Below, in pieces: positions 44,107 to 54,859 of a stretch of 64,000 bases of DNA. The notes under the pieces are model-generated. The model ran no database searches. It was not told the DNA's origin and saw only the letters and a program-made list of their open reading frames with translations. The stretch is from Allobosea robiniae (lineage in GTDB: Bacteria > Pseudomonadota > Alphaproteobacteria > Rhizobiales > Beijerinckiaceae): assembly GCF_900102525.1 (NCBI RefSeq), contig NZ_FNBZ01000003.1:124001-188000 (forward strand). The letters run 5' to 3'. Every line of letters begins with the position of its first letter. Within the stretch, counting starts at the first letter, position 1. Position numbers and translations under genes: made by a program.

Positions 44107-44721
44107 TTGGTTCGTTCGCGACAATCCGGCAGGAAGGCCGGCGATGGCGTGATCCGGCGGCTATGGCCGACGGAGCGCGATCTTTTCAGAGAGCATCTGC
44201 TCAGGCTCGACCCCGTCACGCGCCAGCAACGCTTCGGCACGGCGGTGAATGACGCGTTCCTCGAGAACTATGCCAGGACGACCTTCGGCGTCGGCGGCCT
44301 GGTCTATGCCTATGTCGTCGAGGGTGTGGTGCGCGGCGCGGCCGAGTTGCGCGGTCTCGACGAGATCATCGCGCTGACCGGTGAGGCTGCCTTCAGCGTC
44401 GAGACGCCGTGGCGGCGTCGCGGCGTCGGTGGGCAGTTGTTCGGGCGGCTGATCACGGCGGCGCGCAATCGCGGAGTCCGGACGCTCTACCTGACCTGCC
44501 TGCCGGAAAATCTGGCGATGCGCCGGCTTGCGGCGAAGTTCGAGGCCGATCTCGTCGGCGGCTATGCCGATGTCGAGGGCGTGATCGCGACTGGAGCACC
44601 GACGCCCTTCACGATCCTCGACGAGGCGCTCGACAATGCGAAGGGCTTCGCGACGATGGCGCTGTCGATCCAGAAGAGCTTCTGGCCGAGCACATTGCTC
44701 GCGCGGACCTTCGGTGTCTGA
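44107..44721 (+). CDS. GNAT family N-acetyltransferase
   Basis: 204 residues. The acetyl-CoA binding core is visible as AFSVETPWRRRGVGGQLFGRLITAARNRGVRTLYLTCLPEN, with the R-R-x-x-G-x-G/A-type loop. The start is a TTG at 44107, chosen because a good AGGAG lies 7 bp upstream. Substrate unknown; no neighbour suggests one. Confidence 0.83.
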   Translation: MVRSRQSGRKAGDGVIRRLWPTERDLFREHLLRLDPVTRQQRFGTAVNDAFLENYARTTFGVGGLVYAYVVEGVVRGAAELRGLDEIIALTGEAAFSVETPWRRRGVGGQLFGRLITAARNRGVRTLYLTCLPENLAMRRLAAKFEADLVGGYADVEGVIATGAPTPFTILDEALDNAKGFATMALSIQKSFWPSTLLARTFGV

Positions 44722-44823
44722 GGGACAGATCTGCGGCGGAGGCGACGATCCAATGATCGTCGTGCTCGCCCTCGTGGCGAGCATCCACGTCTTGAACAGC
44801 GACCTTCATCGATGAAGGCGCGG

Positions 44824-44846
44824 ATGGTCGGGACAAGCCCGACCAT
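44824..44846. repeat. Short ATGGTCGGG palindrome
   Basis: ATGGTCGGG (44824-44832), loop ACAAG, CCCGACCAT (44838-44846). Nine perfect pairs between the convergent GNAT and lipoprotein genes. This short palindrome is common between genes in this group of bacteria and may serve as a transcript end. Confidence 0.6.
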
Positions 44847-44865
44847 GACGTGATTGGTTTGGTGA

Positions 44866-45585
44866 TTACCGGTTCAGCGACAGCGAGGCGCCGGATTTGG
44901 TGACGGCGCCGTCGAGCGCGCCGGAGCCGGAGCTGCGCAGCCGGGCGGCGACCGCGCCGCCCTGCTGGTAGAGATAGACCTCGCCATCCCGGAAATCCCA
45001 GGCCGAGATCTTCTGAAGATCCTTGTTGGCGCAGCCGGACGAGGAGGCACGGTAGAGATCGAGCGTCGGCGTGCTCGACAATTGCACGCGGCAGGAGCCG
45101 CCCGTCGCCTCGCGGGCCGTCCAGCCGCCGACCATGCTGTTGCGGCTGGCGGATGGGCGCGGCGCCGCCGTCGGGCTCTGGCCGAGGCCGGCGACCTGAT
45201 TGTCGCTGCCGCGCAGGCCCGGATCCTGCGTCGGCTGGCCGGTCGGGGGCAGGGGCTGGCCTTGCGGCGCGCCGCCGGCATTGGGGTCGAAGAACGGGTC
45301 CTGGGGCGCAGGCAAGGCTCCGCCACCCTGCGGACCGCCTGCAACGGGGTAGCCGCCTGGCTGGGGCGTCGCGGGATAGCCACCCGGCGGCGGCAGCGGC
45401 TCCGACGTGATCGGAGCAGAGCTCACCGGCGGAGCCGAGGGCAGCACGGGCTGGCTGTAGGAGGGCGGATTCATCACCGGCCCGGTGAAGCGCTGCGAGC
45501 CGGCGCAGGCCGTCAGCGCCAGCAAGGGGAGCAGGGCGGCCGCGCGGGTCAGGGTGGCGGTCGATGCGATCTTGATCGTCGTCAT
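44866..45585 (-). CDS. Outer-membrane-type lipoprotein with Inh/Omp19-like protease inhibitor domain
   Basis: 239 residues. A lipobox (LLALTAC, Cys27) follows the signal peptide, so the protein is lipid-anchored. A Pro/Gly/Gln-rich stretch of about 120 residues comes next, then an AprI/Inh-like domain (GGWTAREATGGSCRVQLSSTPTLDLYRASSSGCANKDLQKISAWDFRDGEVYLY). Such domains inhibit metalloproteases in Omp19 relatives. The start at 45585 was chosen over the in-frame start at 45660 because it places the signal peptide at the N-terminus. Confidence 0.82.
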   Translation of the reverse strand: MTTIKIASTATLTRAAALLPLLALTACAGSQRFTGPVMNPPSYSQPVLPSAPPVSSAPITSEPLPPPGGYPATPQPGGYPVAGGPQGGGALPAPQDPFFDPNAGGAPQGQPLPPTGQPTQDPGLRGSDNQVAGLGQSPTAAPRPSASRNSMVGGWTAREATGGSCRVQLSSTPTLDLYRASSSGCANKDLQKISAWDFRDGEVYLYQQGGAVAARLRSSGSGALDGAVTKSGASLSLNR

Positions 45586-45735
45586 GCGGCGCGGGTTCCG
45601 ATCTCGGTCAGCCGAACGTTGCGTCATTATCAGGAAACGCGATGAACGCGGCATGAGCATGGTCTAGCGCAGGCCTGCCACATTGCGAACCCTTGATGTC
45701 GACCCGGGTTCCTGCGCGCCGGGCCGGAACTTTAC

Positions 45736-45771
45736 GAAAATGGCCCGCCCCGGGAGGTGCAGGCCATTTTC
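45736..45771. terminator. Hairpin downstream of acs
   Basis: GAAAATGGCC (45736-45745) and GGCCATTTTC (45762-45771), ten perfect pairs around a 16-base loop, 35 bp past the acs stop. The loop is large for an intrinsic terminator, but the position fits a transcript end. Confidence 0.55.
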
Positions 45772-45805
45772 AGTGTGTTGCCGGGAGAACAGCGGCTCGC
45801 GCGAA

Positions 45806-47758
<1,953 letters not shown>

Positions 47759-48006
47759 TCGGGCGTCTCCCCAGACTTGGGCGGTCTGTGTTGCGCTGGT
47801 CCGCCTCATGGTCAGGCGCGGCGGACGTCGCTTCTTCGATTTCGACGCATCATAGGATGCGAACGCGCCGCGGCAAGCCATTGTGCATCGCACTTTCGTG
47901 GCAGGGGCAGGCCGCGAATGCATGAAAGCGGGCCGAAAAGCCTTCCAACCGTCTTATCCGATGGTCGAATCGACTTTTGGGCCCGCTTTTTGCCGCTGAT
48001 TATTAT

Positions 48007-48414
48007 TCAGAGCCCGCCCATCTTGCAGACGATGTCCCATTCCGCGTCCGTTACCGGCTGGACCGAGAGGCGGAAGGAGGTGACCAGCGCCATCTTGGCG
48101 AGCTTCGGCTCGGCCTTGACCGCCACGAGCGTCACCGGCTTCGGCAGCGGCTTCACCGCCTTGAAGTCGACCAGGACCCAGGGCTCGCCGGGAATCCAGT
48201 TATAGGCTTCCTTGATGACCTCGACGATGCCGACGACCTCGAGCCCCTCGTTGGAATGGTAGAAGAAGACTTGGTCGCCCTGCTTCATCGCCATCAGGTT
48301 GAGCTTGGCGGTGTGGTTCTTCACGCCGTCCCAATGCGTGCCCTTGGCGCCGGCCTTGACCTGGTCGTCCCAGGACCAGACGGATGGTTCGGATTTGATC
48401 AGCCAGTGAGCCAT
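48007..48414 (-). CDS. EVE domain-containing protein
   Basis: 135 residues of a PUA-like EVE domain: MAHWLIKSEPSVWSW at the N-terminus, WDGVKNHTAKLNLMAMKQGDQVFFYHS and the ending VTDAEWDIVCKMG. EVE proteins bind modified bases or RNA; the cellular role here is unknown. The ATG overlaps the stop of the preceding small gene, so it is the last gene of the tsaD-gpsA operon. Confidence 0.93.
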   Translation of the reverse strand: MAHWLIKSEPSVWSWDDQVKAGAKGTHWDGVKNHTAKLNLMAMKQGDQVFFYHSNEGLEVVGIVEVIKEAYNWIPGEPWVLVDFKAVKPLPKPVTLVAVKAEPKLAKMALVTSFRLSVQPVTDAEWDIVCKMGGL

Positions 48415-48740
48415 CAGGCCTCGTCCTCCTTGAGCGGCACCGGCGGCTGCGAGGCCGCCTCGCCCTGTTCGTTCCAGAACCGCACCATCTCGCGGGTCAG
48501 CGCGGCGTAATCCTTGGGGTCGAGCTCGACGCGGACCTCGCCTTCGCCGAAGGGCAGGATCAGCACGAAGCGGTGCGTGCCTTCGGCCTTGCGTCGACGG
48601 TGCTGGATCACCGGGCCCGCGATCCGGCCGGCCAGCGGCACGGGCTCGCTCTCGGCGACGAGCTCGGAACCTGTCGTCTTCTTGACCTCGGCGATGCCGC
48701 GCGCGACGCGCTTCGTCAGGTCGGACCAGTCTCCCGCCAT
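48414..48740 (-). CDS. Small conserved-type protein in the gpsA operon, unknown function
   Basis: 108 residues from the start chosen, or 113 from an ATG at 48755 that overlaps the gpsA stop (ATGA). The ATG at 48740 has a GGAGG 5 bp upstream and is preferred. The protein is soluble and charged, with WSDLTKRVARGIAEVKKTTGSELV and a beta-rich middle (HRFVLILPFGEGEVRVEL). No family was recognised. It lies between gpsA and the EVE gene with overlaps at both ends. Confidence 0.78.
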   Translation of the reverse strand: MAGDWSDLTKRVARGIAEVKKTTGSELVAESEPVPLAGRIAGPVIQHRRRKAEGTHRFVLILPFGEGEVRVELDPKDYAALTREMVRFWNEQGEAASQPPVPLKEDEA

Positions 48741-48751
48741 GCTCTCCTCCG

Positions 48752-49747
48752 TCATTCCGCCCGGATCGGCCGCGCCAGCAAGGCAGCGACGGCCTCGCGC
48801 ACGCCGACATCGCCGGCGATGATCGCGGCCACGGCCGAGGCGATCGGGGTCTCGACCTGTTTCGCCCGCGCCATCTCGACCAGCGCCGGGGCGGTGAAGG
48901 CGCCCTCGGCCAATTTACCGCCGGCCGCTTCCACCGGGCTCTTGCCCTGGCCCAGGGCCAATCCATAAGAAAAATTGCGCGATTGCGGCGAGGCACAGCT
49001 CAGCACGACGTCACCGAGACCGGACAGGCCCATCAGCGTTTCCGGATCGGCGCCATAGGCCTCGCCGAAGCGGCGCAGTTCGGCGAAACCGCGCGCCACC
49101 AGAGCGGCGCGGGCGCTCTCGCCATAGCCCAGTCCGATCGTGATGCCGGCCGCGATCGCGAGCACGTTCTTGGCCGCGCCGCCGATCTCGACGCCGCGAA
49201 TGTCGGCGGAATGGTAGATGCGGAAGGCGGGCGAACTTAGCGCTTCGGCCAGCGCCTGCGCCAGATCGGAATCGCCGGCCGCGAGCGTCACGGCCGTCGG
49301 CAGCCCGCGCCCGATATCGGCGGCGAAGCTCGGGCCGGAGAGGATCGCTGCGGTGGCGCCCGGCCAGGCCTGCTCGATGATTTCGGTCGCGAACCGGCCA
49401 CTCGCCTGCTCGATGCCCTTGGCTGCGGAGATCACCGGTACGCGCGGCGGCAGGGCTTCCGCCAGATGCTCGCAGGCCGACCGCAAGGCCTGCGTCGGCA
49501 CCGCGACGATCAGGGCGTCGCAATCGGCAAGGGCTGCGAGCAGGTCGGTCGCGTGGATGCTCTCGGGCAGGGCGATGCCGGGCAGGCGCGGCGCCTGCCG
49601 TGTTCGCTCGATGGCCTCGATGGTCACGCCATCGCGAGCCCAGAGCCGGACATCGTGACCGGCACGGGCGGCGGCGAGCGCCAGCGCGGTGCCGTAGGCG
49701 CCGGCGCCGACCACGCCGATGCTGCGATAGCGAGCGCGAGAGCTCAT
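48752..49747 (-). CDS. gpsA: Glycerol-3-phosphate dehydrogenase (NAD(P)+)
   Basis: 331 residues. It has the N-terminal nucleotide motif [17 protein letters not shown], the [16 protein letters not shown] segment and the catalytic lysine region [14 protein letters not shown]. It makes sn-glycerol-3-phosphate from dihydroxyacetone phosphate for phospholipids. The start overlaps the tsaD stop by 4 bp. A normal family member, downstream of tsaD as in many alphaproteobacteria. Confidence 0.96.
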   Translation of the reverse strand: MSSRARYRSIGVVGAGAYGTALALAAARAGHDVRLWARDGVTIEAIERTRQAPRLPGIALPESIHATDLLAALADCDALIVAVPTQALRSACEHLAEALPPRVPVISAAKGIEQASGRFATEIIEQAWPGATAAILSGPSFAADIGRGLPTAVTLAAGDSDLAQALAEALSSPAFRIYHSADIRGVEIGGAAKNVLAIAAGITIGLGYGESARAALVARGFAELRRFGEAYGADPETLMGLSGLGDVVLSCASPQSRNFSYGLALGQGKSPVEAAGGKLAEGAFTAPALVEMARAKQVETPIASAVAAIIAGDVGVREAVAALLARPIRAE

Positions 49748-50799
49748 GCGGCGGTCGACGGAGTGGCCGAGAGTTCGTCCAGCGGCCAGCGCGGACGGGC
49801 GACCGCGGCCATGTCGTCGACGAGGCCGAGCCGCAGCCGTTCCAACCCCGCCCAGGCGATCATCGCACCATTGTCGCCGCAGAGCGCCAAGGGTGGGGCG
49901 ACCATCGGCAGGCCGGCTTCGGTCGCAAGACGATTGAGCCCGCTGCGGATCGCCTGGTTGGCGGCGACGCCGCCGGCGACGACCAGCGTCGAAGGCGTGA
50001 TGCCGGCTTCGCGGCAGGCGCGCAGGCCGGCGCGGGTGCGGTCGACCATCACGTCGACGACGGCCGCCTGGAAGGAGGCGCAGAGATCGGCGACGTCATT
50101 GTCGGAGAGCGGCGCGATCCGCTCGGCGACGAGCCGCACGGCGGTCTTCAGGCCGGAGAGCGAGAAATCCGGGCTCGGCCGGCCCTGCATCGGGCGCGGG
50201 AAATCGAAGCGCTCGGGATCGCCCTTGGCGGCCTCGCGCTCGACCGAGGGACCGCCGGGATAGGGCAGGGCGAGCATCTTGGCGATCTTGTCGAAGGCCT
50301 CGCCGACGGCGTCGTCGATCGTGCCGCCGAGCTTGAGATAATCACCGACGCCGCGCACGGCCAGCAACTGGGTATGCCCGCCGGAAACCAGCAGCAGCAG
50401 ATAGGGGAAGGCGAGATCGTCGGTGAGGCGGGCCGTCAGCGCATGCGCTTCGAGATGGTTGATCGCGATGAAGGGTTTGCCGGTCGCGAGCGCGATCGCC
50501 TTGCCGGCGGTCAAGCCAACCATGACGCCGCCGACGAGGCCGGGGCCGGCCGCCGCCGCGACGGCGTCGATCTCATCCGGCTTCAATTCGGCATTGGCGA
50601 AGGCGCGTGCGATGACGCGGTCGATCGCCTCGACATGGGCGCGCGCCGCGATTTCCGGCACCACGCCGCCATAGGCTGCATGTGCGGCGATCTGGCTCAG
50701 CACCTCGTTCGACAGGATCTTGCTCTCGCCGGAACGCTCGACGGAGACGATCGCGGCTGCCGTTTCGTCGCAGGTCGTCTCTATCCCCAGTACACGCAT
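49744..50799 (-). CDS. tsaD: tRNA threonylcarbamoyladenosine transferase subunit TsaD
   Basis: 351 residues of the ASKHA fold. It has the N-terminal [15 protein letters not shown], the metal-binding HLEAHA, and the phosphate loop region [11 protein letters not shown]. With TsaB, TsaE and TsaC it forms t6A at position 37 of ANN-decoding tRNAs. The start at 50799 ([13 protein letters not shown]) is fixed by family similarity; the upstream in-frame stretch to 50982 is not part of the protein. It is divergent from hemD. Confidence 0.97.
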   Translation of the reverse strand: MRVLGIETTCDETAAAIVSVERSGESKILSNEVLSQIAAHAAYGGVVPEIAARAHVEAIDRVIARAFANAELKPDEIDAVAAAAGPGLVGGVMVGLTAGKAIALATGKPFIAINHLEAHALTARLTDDLAFPYLLLLVSGGHTQLLAVRGVGDYLKLGGTIDDAVGEAFDKIAKMLALPYPGGPSVEREAAKGDPERFDFPRPMQGRPSPDFSLSGLKTAVRLVAERIAPLSDNDVADLCASFQAAVVDVMVDRTRAGLRACREAGITPSTLVVAGGVAANQAIRSGLNRLATEAGLPMVAPPLALCGDNGAMIAWAGLERLRLGLVDDMAAVARPRWPLDELSATPSTAA

Positions 50800-51070
50800 G
50801 ATCGGTCGACTTGTCTCGCGGAATGAGGGATCAGGATCCAGAAGTGCCGTCCGGCGGTTCCGTGCCGGCAATTCCTTCGTATAGTGCGCGAGGGGGCGCA
50901 AGGCCAAGAGGCCCGTCACAAGAGGCGGTTCTGCGGTCAGGGCGACGAGACGAGGAAAAGGAGACGGCATGGGCAGGATCATTGTTCCGCCTCAATGCGG
51001 CATGATCGCAAATTGCTGCACGGTTCGCGGATCGTCCTGCGGGCGCCGCCGGTTTTGTCAGGAGCTGTGA

Positions 51071-52924
51071 ATGCGCGTCTTCGTCTTTCGTCCCCGCCCC
51101 GATGCCGAACGGACCGCCCGCGCCATCGCCGAACACGGCTTCGAGCCGGTCGTCACGCCGCTCTTCGAGGTCGTCCGCCTGACCGATGCCGCGCCCGAGG
51201 GGGCGTTCGATGCGATCGTGCTGACCAGCGGCAATGGCGTGCCGGCGCTGGCGGATGGATCGATCGCCTGGCGGGACCTGCCGGTCTTCACCGTTGGAAG
51301 CCGTACGGCCGCGAAGGTGCGCGAGGCCGGGCTGGACGATACCCGTAGCGCCGATGGCGACCGCAACGACCTGATCGAGCTGATTCGGCGGACGCTGCCG
51401 GTGCCGGCGAAGCTCCTGATGATCGTCGGGCGCGACCGCAAGGAGGACGTGCCGGACCGTTTGCGCGAGGCCGGCTACGAGGTGACGCTCTGGACCGCCT
51501 ATGCGGCCGAGCCCGTCTCCGTCCTGCCTGAGGATATGCAAGCCGCGCTGCGGCATGGCGGCGGAGGCGCGGCGCTGCATTATTCGGCGCGCGGCGCGCG
51601 GACCTTCATTGCGCTGGCCCAGGCGGCCGGCGTTGCCGACGAGGCGCTCGAACTCACCCATGTCACGCTGTCGGCCGATGTCGCCTCGCCCCTGATTTCG
51701 GCCGGTGCCAGTACGGTGCTGGTCGCGGAGCATCCGGAGGAAGCCGGGATGCTGGCGGCGCTGGAGCAGGTCTCGGCGCGCGAGCATCTGATCGATGCCG
51801 CCCGGCCGGAGCCGCGCGGCAGCCTGCAGCGCACGCCGCCGACCGTCGATCTCAAGGTGGTCTCGTCGTCGGACGAACCGACCGAGGCGGCGGAGCCCGC
51901 GAAGCCGTCGCCGGAAGCGGTGGCGCCGACCGAAGCGCTGCCGCAGGAATTCGCGCCGCCGCCGGTCGAGCCGACGCGTGCGCCTGCCGAACGCGAGGCG
52001 CCGGCGCGCACGCCCTGGCTCGCTGTGATCGCGGCCGGGCTCGTCGGTGGCGTGATCGGCGGGGCACTCGTCAGCTATGCGCTGACCAAGCCTGCGCCAT
52101 CGGGGAATGTCGAGGCCATCGCCGAGCTGCGCAACCGGCTGGAGGCCACGCAAGCGAGTGCGGTAGCAGCCGACCGCAAGGCGGCCTCTGCGACGGAAGC
52201 GGCGGCCAAGGCCGGTTCCGAACTCCAGGCAGTGACGGCGAAGCTCGCTTCGCTCGGCAATGTGCAGGCCCCGGATACCAGCGCTTTCACCGCTCAGGCC
52301 CAAAGGGCCGAAGCGGCGGCTGCGGCCGTCGGCCAGCGCCTCGACCAGATCGCGGGGCGGCTCGGCAGCGTCGAGACGCAGGCCAAGGCGGCCTCGGGCG
52401 CAAGCCCGGAAGCAATGGCCGCGGCGCGGATCGTGCTGGCCGAACGGGTACAGCGCGCGCTCGCCGGCGGGCGCCCCTTCGCCGGCGATATCGCGGCGTT
52501 GACAAAAAGCGGTGTGGCGCAGGCGGATGTCGCCGCCCTGGCAGCTGTTTCTTCAGGCGGTGCGCCGACGCGCGATGCGCTGCAGGCGGGCTTCCGCAAG
52601 CATGGCGCGATGTTCCAGCGCGAGGTGATGCCGGCCTCCGATAGCTGGACCGACAAGCTGCTCGCCCTGGCGAGCCGCGTCGTCACGGTCCGCCCGGTCG
52701 GCGACAGCGGCTCGACCGATCCCGCGACGCTGCCGCTCCGGCTGGAAAGCGCCATCGCTACCGGCGACATCGTCAAGGCTTCGGCGCTGTGGGGCCAGTT
52801 GCCGGAGCCGGCGCGCCGTGCCAGTGCGGAATTCGGTGCCGATCTGCAGAAGCGTGCCGCGGCGGATGCGGCGATTGCCAAAATCGCGCAGGATGCGGTC
52901 GCGGCGCTCGGCGCGGCTGGTTGA
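51071..52924 (+). CDS. hemD: Uroporphyrinogen-III synthase fused to a Mic60/mitofilin-like protein
   Basis: 617 residues in one uninterrupted frame. Residues 1-240 are a HemD domain (RPRPDAERTARAIAEHGFEPVVTPLFEV, FTVGSRTAAKVREAG, LHYSARGARTFI), which cyclises hydroxymethylbilane. Residues 245-313 are Pro/Ala/Glu-rich. Residues 315-337 are a membrane helix (WLAVIAAGLVGGVIGGALVSYAL). Residues 345-440 look like coiled coil and the remainder is the COG4223/mitofilin-like C-terminal region. In most relatives these are two adjacent genes. The HemY-like gene follows after 18 bp, matching the known hemD-mic60-hemY order. The fusion ties a heme enzyme to the inner membrane. Confidence 0.9.
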   Translation: MRVFVFRPRPDAERTARAIAEHGFEPVVTPLFEVVRLTDAAPEGAFDAIVLTSGNGVPALADGSIAWRDLPVFTVGSRTAAKVREAGLDDTRSADGDRNDLIELIRRTLPVPAKLLMIVGRDRKEDVPDRLREAGYEVTLWTAYAAEPVSVLPEDMQAALRHGGGGAALHYSARGARTFIALAQAAGVADEALELTHVTLSADVASPLISAGASTVLVAEHPEEAGMLAALEQVSAREHLIDAARPEPRGSLQRTPPTVDLKVVSSSDEPTEAAEPAKPSPEAVAPTEALPQEFAPPPVEPTRAPAEREAPARTPWLAVIAAGLVGGVIGGALVSYALTKPAPSGNVEAIAELRNRLEATQASAVAADRKAASATEAAAKAGSELQAVTAKLASLGNVQAPDTSAFTAQAQRAEAAAAAVGQRLDQIAGRLGSVETQAKAASGASPEAMAAARIVLAERVQRALAGGRPFAGDIAALTKSGVAQADVAALAAVSSGGAPTRDALQAGFRKHGAMFQREVMPASDSWTDKLLALASRVVTVRPVGDSGSTDPATLPLRLESAIATGDIVKASALWGQLPEPARRASAEFGADLQKRAAADAAIAKIAQDAVAALGAAG

Positions 52925-52942
52925 CGGAGGGTTGAGGAGTCC

Positions 52943-54658
52943 ATGGTTCGCGTTCTCGTCTACCTCGCCGTCTTCGCCTGTCTTGCCTTCGGCGCCGTCT
53001 GGCTCGCCGACCGGCCGGGAGAGGTTTCCGTCCTCTGGCAGGGCTACCGGATCGAGACCAGCGTCGCGCTGGCCGCGATCGGCGTCGTCGCGCTCGCCTT
53101 TCTCGTCCTGCTGGTCTGGGCGATTTTTCGTTTCGTCTTCGGTTTGCCTTCGGCCTTCAGTCTTTCTTCGCGGTCGCGGCGCCGGGCACGCGGCTTTGAG
53201 GCCGTGTCGCGCGGCATGGTCGCGATCGGCGCGGGCGATCCGATCGCCGCCGGGCGCTATACCGGCGAGGCGCGCCGTTTCGTTCCGGGCGAGCCGCTGA
53301 CTCTGCTGCTGGAGGCGCAGACCGCCCAGTTGAGCGGCGACCGGGCGCAGGCCGAAGCCGCCTTCAAGGCGATGCTGGAGAAATCCGAGACGCGGGTCCT
53401 GGGCCTGCGCGGACTCTTCGTCGAGGCGAAGCGGCGCGGTGACGTCACCGCCGCGCGCGCCTTCGCCGATGATGCGGTGCGCCGCTCGCCCTCCCTGGCC
53501 TGGGCCAACGACGCGCTGCTGGATTTTCACACGCAGGCCGGCGACTGGCAGGCGGCCCGCACCGCCGTCGAGCGCCGCGCTGCGCTGAGGCTCGCCGACA
53601 AGGCAGAGGCACGCCGCCAGCGCGCTGTGCTGCTGGCGGCCGAGGCCTTGCAGGCGCGTGAGCACGAGCCCGAGAAGGCGCTCGCCGCGGCGCTCGAAGC
53701 GGTCAAGCTGTCACCGGCGCTGACGCCGGCCGCTGCCCTGGCCGGGCGGATGCTCGCCGAGCGCGGCGATGTCCGCAAGGCCTCGAAGCTGCTGGAGGCT
53801 GCCTGGAAGGATGCGCCGCATCCCGACATCGCTGCCGCCTATCTCGATGCGCGGCCGGGAGACAGTGCGCTCGACCGCCTTGCCCGGGCGACGACACTGA
53901 CGAAGCTGCGTCCCTCCGATCCTGAAAGCGTGCTGGCACTGACCGGCGCCGCGATCCAGGCGCGCGAGTTTCAGAAGGCGCGCGAGACGCTGAAGCCCTT
54001 GCTGGCAGGCGGTGCCTCGGTGCGCGCCTGCCTGCTGATGGCCGAGCTTGAGGATGCCGAGCATGGCGCGGCCGGCCGGGTGCGCGAATGGCTGGCGCGG
54101 GCGACGCGGGCGCCGCGCGATGCCGCCTGGGTGGCGGACGGGCTGGTCTCCGACCACTGGATGCCGGTTTCGCCGATCACCGGCCGGCTCGACGCCTTTG
54201 TCTGGACGGTCCCGCCGGCGACGCTCGGCAGCCAGGCGCAAGCCGTCGACGACGTGCTGGCCGATCTCGACGATTCGACCAAGCTGATCGAGGTGAAGGC
54301 CGAGAGCGTCACGACGATCGAGCCTGCGGCCGTTTCACCGCCTCCTCCGCCTGCTCCGCCCGTGCCGAAGGAAGAGCCCAAGCCGGAGCCGGTCGCCGCT
54401 GCTGTGCCACCGGTTCCGAAAGAGGAGCCGAAGCCGGTCGTGGAACCGAAGCCGGCCGAGCCTGTGGCAAGCGCTGCCAAGCCGGTTGAGGCCAAGCCCG
54501 TCGAGGCCAAACCGGCCGAGGTCAAGCCAGCGGCTGAGCGTGAGGCGGCATCGCCCACGCCGGTCATCTTCCCGGTTTCGCATGCGCCGGACGATCCGGG
54601 GCCGGAGGAAGAACCGCCGCCGGAACCGAAGAAGAGCGGCTTCAGGCTGTTCGGTTGA
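52943..54658 (+). CDS. HemY-like TPR membrane protein
   Basis: 571 residues. Two N-terminal membrane helices (VLVYLAVFACLAFGAVWLA and SVALAAIGVVALAFLVLLVWAIF) form the HemY_N domain, followed by an Ala-rich TPR array to about residue 400. The C-terminus is a low-complexity Pro/Glu/Lys/Val tail (KPVEAKPVEAKP repeats) ending KKSGFRLFG. Despite the name, this family is not a proven heme enzyme; in alphaproteobacteria it sits beside Mic60. Expected to act at the inner membrane. Confidence 0.9.
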   Translation: MVRVLVYLAVFACLAFGAVWLADRPGEVSVLWQGYRIETSVALAAIGVVALAFLVLLVWAIFRFVFGLPSAFSLSSRSRRRARGFEAVSRGMVAIGAGDPIAAGRYTGEARRFVPGEPLTLLLEAQTAQLSGDRAQAEAAFKAMLEKSETRVLGLRGLFVEAKRRGDVTAARAFADDAVRRSPSLAWANDALLDFHTQAGDWQAARTAVERRAALRLADKAEARRQRAVLLAAEALQAREHEPEKALAAALEAVKLSPALTPAAALAGRMLAERGDVRKASKLLEAAWKDAPHPDIAAAYLDARPGDSALDRLARATTLTKLRPSDPESVLALTGAAIQAREFQKARETLKPLLAGGASVRACLLMAELEDAEHGAAGRVREWLARATRAPRDAAWVADGLVSDHWMPVSPITGRLDAFVWTVPPATLGSQAQAVDDVLADLDDSTKLIEVKAESVTTIEPAAVSPPPPPAPPVPKEEPKPEPVAAAVPPVPKEEPKPVVEPKPAEPVASAAKPVEAKPVEAKPAEVKPAAEREAASPTPVIFPVSHAPDDPGPEEEPPPEPKKSGFRLFG

Positions 54659-54686
54659 ACGCCATCGCCGCTTGACCCCTCCACGG

Positions 54687-54792
54687 GTCATCCCGGGCGA
54701 CCGGAGGGAGACCCGGGATCCATTCCGGAACACTGATCTGAAAGGCTCCGGAATGGATCCCGGATCTTCGCTTCGCTCCGTCCGGGATGACG
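54687..54792. repeat. Intergenic palindromic repeat, GTCATCCCGG type
   Basis: It opens GTCATCCCGGGCGACC and ends TCCGGGATGAC, with an inner GGATCCATTCCGGA matched by TCCGGAATGGATCC. It is very similar to 28237-28327, including the internal GATCCATC/T portion. Located between hemY and the RluA-type gene. Confidence 0.75.
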
Positions 54793-54859
54793 GCATTGGT
54801 TGGATCACAGGTTGCGAAAAAGGCGTGCGGCCGGTGGCCATGCACCTTATAGCGGCGCG

